Assembly (NCBI GenBank): GCA_049334165.1
Contig: JBEGHD010000001.1
Reading direction: 5' to 3' (one strand)
DNA: 64,000 nt
Origin: JBEGHD01 sp049334165
GTDB lineage: Bacteria; Bacteroidota; Bacteroidia; Flavobacteriales_D; Sanyastnellaceae
Below the pieces are notes generated by a model. The model was not told the origin of the DNA. It did not search any database and saw nothing but the letters and a program-made list of their open reading frames with translations. A program made the position numbers and the translations under genes. Positions 60,130-64,000 of the stretch are shown piece by piece (the first letter of the stretch is position 1; the number at the start of each line of letters is the position of its first letter).

Positions 60130-61073
60130 AGGGATGCTTTTATGATTTTTCCTTTTTCACCTCCAATAAAGAAAGTATCTGAGTCGATGAATTCAACGGA
60201 GTAGAATGTTTCGGTGAACCCGTTTCCTTCTTCAGTGAAGACTTCGGTCCACGAGTCATTTTCTCCTGTCACATAGTTTGACGTGATCGTATTCTTACCA
60301 ACTGCAACCATCAAATTGCCATAACCATCAAGGCCATAGTATGGGTAGGTGTGATTGGTATGTGCAATACCATAGGATACACTTCTCTTTGTTTCCAACC
60401 TGTTGTCTGTGTTGATTAGAGCTCTTTGGGAAGGTCCGATGTAGATGTCATAGCATGAGGGAGCCTCATAATTGAAGTTTACTTCACCAGTATACAAATT
60501 GAAGGATACGGTGCCAGGGCTCTCATCCTCTACCATTACTATTCCCAGTGAATCAGCAACAGCCGCGTCTTTGAACCCAAAGACCGGCAGATTTACCTGA
60601 CCTGCCAAATACTGGAAAGTATTTCCATAGTCGTGAGAAACTTCAATATTGAAGGAACTGTTGAAGGTATTCTTTTCTCCGATGATTACTTCTCCATCTT
60701 CACCCGCTCCCATAAAATCGGCATCGGCAGTTTCAGTCCAGGTCGCTCCCCCATCATCGGTGTACATGACCTCCGGGTCGAGAAAACAAACACCTTGCTG
60801 TTCATTGAAAAAATGAACTTTCTCTACAACTTCTTCAGAAAACTGAGTGATCTCTGTCCATGAATTTCCGCCATCCGTTGTTTTCCACATTCCGTAGAGA
60901 CCAGGGAGGGCAAAACCAATTTCTGGAGCTGGAAAAGATAGTTCTCTAACGTTTGTATCGATTGGAATTTGCATTTCCTTTTCGACCTGAAGAACCGTGG
61001 TGATTTCAATCACTTTTTTCTTGCACGAGGCAAATAGAACAAGGCAAAAAATGGCTAATAATGATAGTCTCAT
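60126..61073 (-). CDS. Lipoprotein with YCF48/BNR-like propeller repeats
   Basis: The ATG at 61073 (315 residues) places the lipoprotein signal MRLSLLAIFCLVLFASC at the start; an in-frame start at 61094 adds seven residues before it. The mature part has repeats with the Asp-box pattern seen in sialidase/BNR and YCF48 propellers: TTDGGNSWTEITQF, YTDDGGATWTETADA, VSHDYGNTFQYLAG. It is likely a seven-bladed propeller anchored at the outer membrane. The ligand is unknown. It is co-transcribed with the barrel gene that overlaps its stop. Confidence 0.83.
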   Translation of the reverse strand: MRLSLLAIFCLVLFASCKKKVIEITTVLQVEKEMQIPIDTNVRELSFPAPEIGFALPGLYGMWKTTDGGNSWTEITQFSEEVVEKVHFFNEQQGVCFLDPEVMYTDDGGATWTETADADFMGAGEDGEVIIGEKNTFNSSFNIEVSHDYGNTFQYLAGQVNLPVFGFKDAAVADSLGIVMVEDESPGTVSFNLYTGEVNFNYEAPSCYDIYIGPSQRALINTDNRLETKRSVSYGIAHTNHTYPYYGLDGYGNLMVAVGKNTITSNYVTGENDSWTEVFTEEGNGFTETFYSVEFIDSDTFFIGGEKGKIIKASL

Positions 61074-61241
61074 AAACTTTGGGCAAACCCTCACGGATGG
61101 AGTAGTCTTTGTTTTAAAAGGTTTAAAAGAGCTTCAAAATAAATCAAAATGTCTGGCAATTCCTCATGGCGAGGAGGTCTTTTGAGTTTGTAAGATTGGA
61201 GCTTCAGCCTAAGTGCTTCTTTACCATAAAAGTTATCCTCC

Positions 61242-61249
61242 TAAATTTG
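61242..61249 (+). promoter_or_regulatory. -7 box immediately before the acetolactate decarboxylase-like gene
   Basis: TAAATTTG at 61242-61249 matches the consensus and ends four bases before the ATG at 61254. Transcription would start at or within a few bases of the ATG, so the mRNA would be leaderless or nearly so. Confidence 0.5.
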
Positions 61250-61253
61250 CCAC

Positions 61254-62003
61254 ATGAAATTTTATCTGCTTCTCCTATCTATTATTCTTTTCATCGGATG
61301 TGGCGAAAACCGCAAGTCAGATCAAAAAGAACGCCCCTCACAGGTTTTGCTTTCCACTGATGTGCATCATGCCGGTGCGCTCATGAACTTCATGCACAAA
61401 GGAGATCTTTCTGCAAAAGTCGATCTCGACAGTCTTCAACCTAAACACCTCTACGCACTGGGCGCCCTTGAAAATCTGAAGGGAGAAATTTTGGTGATGA
61501 ACGGTAATGTCATGACCAGTCGAGTGAACGAGGGCTCTATGGCAGTCGACAAATCGATGGACCACAAAGCTGCACTGCTCGTTTATTCGCACGTGAAAAA
61601 ATGGCAAGAAGTGTCAAAGACTGAATCTTTCACAAATGGCAGTGAACTTGAAAAGTGGATTCTGGAAAAAGCCAAAAACCATGGCATCGACACAGAAAAG
61701 CCTTTTCCATTTTTACTGAAAGGAAAAGCTGAAAAGTTGAGTTGGCACGTGATCGACTGGCCTGAAGGCGACACCGAACACACCCACGAAAAGCACGTCA
61801 GCTCAGGACTCAACAGAAATTTGGAAAATGCCGATGTGAGTGTTCTCGGCTTTTACTCGAAAAATCACAAAGGTGTTTTCACTCACCACAGCTCCAACGT
61901 GCACATGCACATGTCTTCTATTGAGGAAAATCTTGCCGGCCATGTCGACAACCTAAACCCAGGAGACGAGATGACTCTCTTGCTACCCGTTTCTGAGAAG
62001 TAA
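61254..62003 (+). CDS. Alpha-acetolactate decarboxylase homologue, lipoprotein form
   Basis: The 249-residue protein has a lipoprotein signal (MKFYLLLLSIILFIGC, Cys16). It then follows the acetolactate decarboxylase fold (PF03306): GALMNFMHKGDLSAKVDLDS, LYALGALENLKGEILVMNGN with an active-site-type Glu78, and the zinc ligands H217-M-H219 and His230 (LAGHVDNL). The spacing of the three His, x-1 then 11, is the same as in the crystallised Bacillus enzyme. The family decarboxylates acetolactate to acetoin. The usual Gly-Tyr-His-Leu-His-Phe text is replaced by NVHMHMSS, so substrate may differ. It converges with the acyl-CoA dehydrogenase gene at a 2-base gap. Confidence 0.85.
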   Translation: MKFYLLLLSIILFIGCGENRKSDQKERPSQVLLSTDVHHAGALMNFMHKGDLSAKVDLDSLQPKHLYALGALENLKGEILVMNGNVMTSRVNEGSMAVDKSMDHKAALLVYSHVKKWQEVSKTESFTNGSELEKWILEKAKNHGIDTEKPFPFLLKGKAEKLSWHVIDWPEGDTEHTHEKHVSSGLNRNLENADVSVLGFYSKNHKGVFTHHSSNVHMHMSSIEENLAGHVDNLNPGDEMTLLLPVSEK

Positions 62004-62005
62004 AC

Positions 62006-63682
62006 TCATACTTTCCACGCCATGAGTTTTTCGATTTCTTCTATTGAAGGAACAGATTCCTCTCGAAGCTCGACATTTTTGATTGTTTCTGATAGATAAT
62101 CGATAGCTGGAGCGGTCCATACTTTGCTCTCCTCATCGGTGTTTTTCACCAACAGACTGATCTGAAAAACGGTTGTGAGTTTTTCGAAAAATTGAGGCGC
62201 ATTGATCTGCATCATTTCATTGTCCATGGTCATCAGCTTTTCGCCAAAGCTCTTCAACTTCGAGACTTCATCTCTCAGTAATTCTCCAACTTTAGGATTG
62301 TCGAACGAACCAGTAATCTCACGAAACATCACTTCAAGGCCCTTCGATTTTGCAGAGGCGCGAAGCATGTCGAGAATCATGATGTTTCCGGCACCCTCCC
62401 AAATGGGCAAAACCATAATGTCGCGCATCAGCTTAGGCATGATTTGATCTTCGATGTAGCCGATTCCACCCATCAACTCCATGGATTCGCGGGTTATGTA
62501 AACTCCCTTTTCGGCACTCCACTTTTTTGTCATTGGTGTAAGAAGCCTTAGCAACTGGGCCTCTTCTTCGTCTGTTTCAGATTTGTCCAGGGCTTCTACA
62601 GCTCGCCAGGTTAGGTGAAAATTTGCCAAGTGTAGCGAACCGAGCTCGAGTAGCTTTCTGCGAATCAATGGATGCTCGAGAGCATTTTTTCCAAACGTGA
62701 CGCGACCTCTCAAAAATTGATAGGCCTCTGTGAGCGCCCTTCGAGAAGCGGAAAGCGCTGCCACAGAATTGTAAACTCTTGACAGATTGATCATGTCGGT
62801 CATGATTCGAAAACCTTCGAATTGCCGGCCGACTAACTTTCCCACTGTGTCCGTTAGCTGAATTTCGGCACTGGCCATAGATTTCACTCCGAACTTGTCC
62901 TTAAGTCGGATCATCTCCATCGGGTTTCTGGAACCGTCTTCCAGTTTCTTTTCCACCAAAAAAATAGAAAGCCCGCGGGTGCCCTCCTTTTCAGAGTTCG
63001 TACGGGCCAAAACAAAAGCAATTTCTCCATTGGCATTGCTGCAAAACCATTTTTCGCCATTGAGTTTGTAGAGATCGTCTTTCCAGTGAGTCGCACTTAC
63101 CAGATTGGCGCCAACATCAGAGCCACCGGCTTTTTCAGTGAGATACATCGCTCCGGTTTTGATTTCTTTCTCGCTTTCTGCACAGATCGCTTTCAGAAGT
63201 CTTTTTCTGTCTTGTTCCTCGCAGTGTTTATCGATCAACACAGCCACGCCATCTGTCATGCAAAGCGGGCAGTAAACGCCTGTTTCACTCATGGCGTAGA
63301 TCGAACTAACAGCAAAGCTCATGAGGTTTCTCTCGTTAGAGAAATTCTTTCTGGCCTCGGGAGCCCACTTCAGCTTAAACATTTCGCTTCTGGCCGCGAT
63401 GTCCACTAACTCTCGGTAGCTGGGATGAAACAAAATGCGATCGGTGTCTTCACCCCATTTGTCGCGCTTTTCCAAAACTGGTGGATGCTTGTCGGCAAGC
63501 TGTGAAAGCTCGTCCATTTCTTGAGCGGCTTTTTCACCGATGAACTTCAGATTGGGAGAGATGCTTTCTAGCGCCTTACTGGAAAGCTTCTTTTTGAGAT
63601 GATGCCGGAGGATCAGATCGCTCTCGTAAAAATTGTCGCTTTGTGCAAATTCTGATGATAAAACACTGTTGGTCTGCTTCAC
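62006..63682 (-). CDS. Acyl-CoA dehydrogenase, AidB-like subfamily
   Basis: Read from a GTG at 63682, the 558-residue protein is longer than ordinary acyl-CoA dehydrogenases (about 390), as in the AidB branch. Motifs: CPLCMTDGVAVLIDKH, the flavin-site AMYLTEKAGGSDVGANLVSA, YKLNGEKWFCSNANGEIAFV, RLKDKFGVKSMASAEIQLTD, and the C-terminal ELMGGIGYIEDQIMPKLMRD with IWEGAGNIMILDML. AidB-like enzymes bind FAD and, in E. coli, DNA; others oxidise acyl-CoAs. Substrate here is unknown. It is a single gene on the minus strand. Confidence 0.93.
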   Translation of the reverse strand: MKQTNSVLSSEFAQSDNFYESDLILRHHLKKKLSSKALESISPNLKFIGEKAAQEMDELSQLADKHPPVLEKRDKWGEDTDRILFHPSYRELVDIAARSEMFKLKWAPEARKNFSNERNLMSFAVSSIYAMSETGVYCPLCMTDGVAVLIDKHCEEQDRKRLLKAICAESEKEIKTGAMYLTEKAGGSDVGANLVSATHWKDDLYKLNGEKWFCSNANGEIAFVLARTNSEKEGTRGLSIFLVEKKLEDGSRNPMEMIRLKDKFGVKSMASAEIQLTDTVGKLVGRQFEGFRIMTDMINLSRVYNSVAALSASRRALTEAYQFLRGRVTFGKNALEHPLIRRKLLELGSLHLANFHLTWRAVEALDKSETDEEEAQLLRLLTPMTKKWSAEKGVYITRESMELMGGIGYIEDQIMPKLMRDIMVLPIWEGAGNIMILDMLRASAKSKGLEVMFREITGSFDNPKVGELLRDEVSKLKSFGEKLMTMDNEMMQINAPQFFEKLTTVFQISLLVKNTDEESKVWTAPAIDYLSETIKNVELREESVPSIEEIEKLMAWKV

Positions 63683-63761
63683 TTTTCAATCGGATTTAAA
63701 TGCGATATCCAATTTAGTGGATTTGGTTGGAAAAGTTAACTACACGAATTGCTCAAGATTC

Positions 63762-64000
63762 TTAGGATTCTTGCTCTTTTCTATGCTGATCCCGAAAATT
63801 TAGCCAACTAGAAATGATGAGAGCCAAGAGGAAACCTCCAAGAGTAGCGGCATCGGCCGACTGGTTAGATACCTCCATCCCGGTCAGCCTTTCTGTGAGG
63901 TATTCTGTGTAGGAAGGCGTTTCTGGGAGCTTGCCCAATTCGCTGAGTACTTGCCAGTGCCAATCGGTAAAAGGGCAGTAGCCGAATCCGTACCAAATCC
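63762..64000 (-). CDS. Small membrane protein, DUF2784-like (5' partial)
   Basis: The frame is open at the right edge and runs 79 codons to a TAA whose complement is at 63762-63764, giving 79 visible residues. It starts mid-protein with IWYGFGYCPFTDWHWQVLSE, then YTEYLTERLTGMEVSNQSAD, a transmembrane helix (AATLGGFLLALIISSWLNF) and a short charged tail ending KEQES. The CPFTDWHW motif recalls DUF2784-type membrane proteins (CPLT...); this is a tentative match. The N-terminus and start lie beyond the window. Confidence 0.6.
   Translation of the reverse strand, partial: IWYGFGYCPFTDWHWQVLSELGKLPETPSYTEYLTERLTGMEVSNQSADAATLGGFLLALIISSWLNFRDQHRKEQES

Noticed and set aside
1..64000. tRNA or rRNA genes, CRISPR arrays, prophage or insertion sequences
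   Set aside because: No cloverleaf-like tRNA, rRNA core sequence, regularly spaced repeats, integrase or transposase was recognised by eye on either strand. A tool-based scan could still find a missed tRNA.

Overview
The window comes from a Bacteroidota chromosome, most probably a Flavobacteriales lineage (inference). The supporting signs are type IX secretion C-terminal domains, PKD/SBBP-type giant surface proteins, a SUF iron-sulfur operon, LytTR regulators paired with a propeller-type sensor kinase, DUF4292 and DUF4260 proteins, A-rich rather than Shine-Dalgarno-like start regions, and repeated TAnnTTTG-type -7 promoter boxes. No rRNA, tRNA, CRISPR array, prophage or insertion sequence was recognised. 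The window is gene-dense and mostly housekeeping, with some accessory genes between blocks.

Layout. 1-6.9 kb: the 3' end of a giant secreted adhesin-like protein, a strong terminator, two orphan small proteins, a beta-lactamase-fold lipoprotein and an exported DinB-like protein. 6.9-7.7 kb: a gene-free stretch packed with small hairpin repeats. 7.7-14.3 kb: a co-directional run with a GreA-like protein, a crotonase, dUTPase, a sugar nucleotidyltransferase, a TPR lipoprotein, a DUF4292 lipoprotein and an EnvC-like murein hydrolase activator. 14.8-17.2 kb: a plug-only TonB-receptor-like protein, an ECF sigma factor and a membrane TPR protein that looks like its anti-sigma partner. 17.4-25.5 kb: a secreted zinc protease with a dockerin-like tail, a hydrolase, two paralogous LytTR response regulators, a 1001-residue propeller sensor kinase and a tiny acidic lipoprotein. 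25.6-38.3 kb: thiL facing a helical-repeat protein, then the SUF region (IscA/SufA-like, sufB, sufC, sufD, tlyA, two envelope proteins, sufS, sufE, a DUF59 protein) and dxr.

38.9-43.0 kb (minus strand): the translation block rplM-rpsI-rpsB-tsf, a terminator, then pyrH-frr. 43.0-43.6 kb: a stand-alone miniature gene of 25 codons with highly expressed-type codons and its own strong terminator. 43.6-50.4 kb: a polysaccharide deacetylase, a quinone-oxidoreductase-like enzyme, a Xre/MbcA/ParS-RES toxin-antitoxin pair, a DUF6495-like protein, a CBM9/DUF5916 outer-membrane protein, a small membrane protein and an OsmC protein. 50.4-64.0 kb: an oligopeptidase B-like lipoprotein, two adjacent type IX cargo proteins with different sorting-domain types, an MFS transporter, DUF4260, two envelope proteins, an exported acetolactate decarboxylase homologue, an AidB-like acyl-CoA dehydrogenase and the 3' end of a small membrane protein.

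Candidates most worth following are the 25-codon gene at 43417-43494, the hairpin-repeat cluster at 7222-7584, the CTGAA/TTCAG repeat nested in the tsf terminator, the plug-only/sigma/TPR operon, and the lipoprotein acetolactate decarboxylase homologue. All functional calls are made by eye from sequence; no database search was run.
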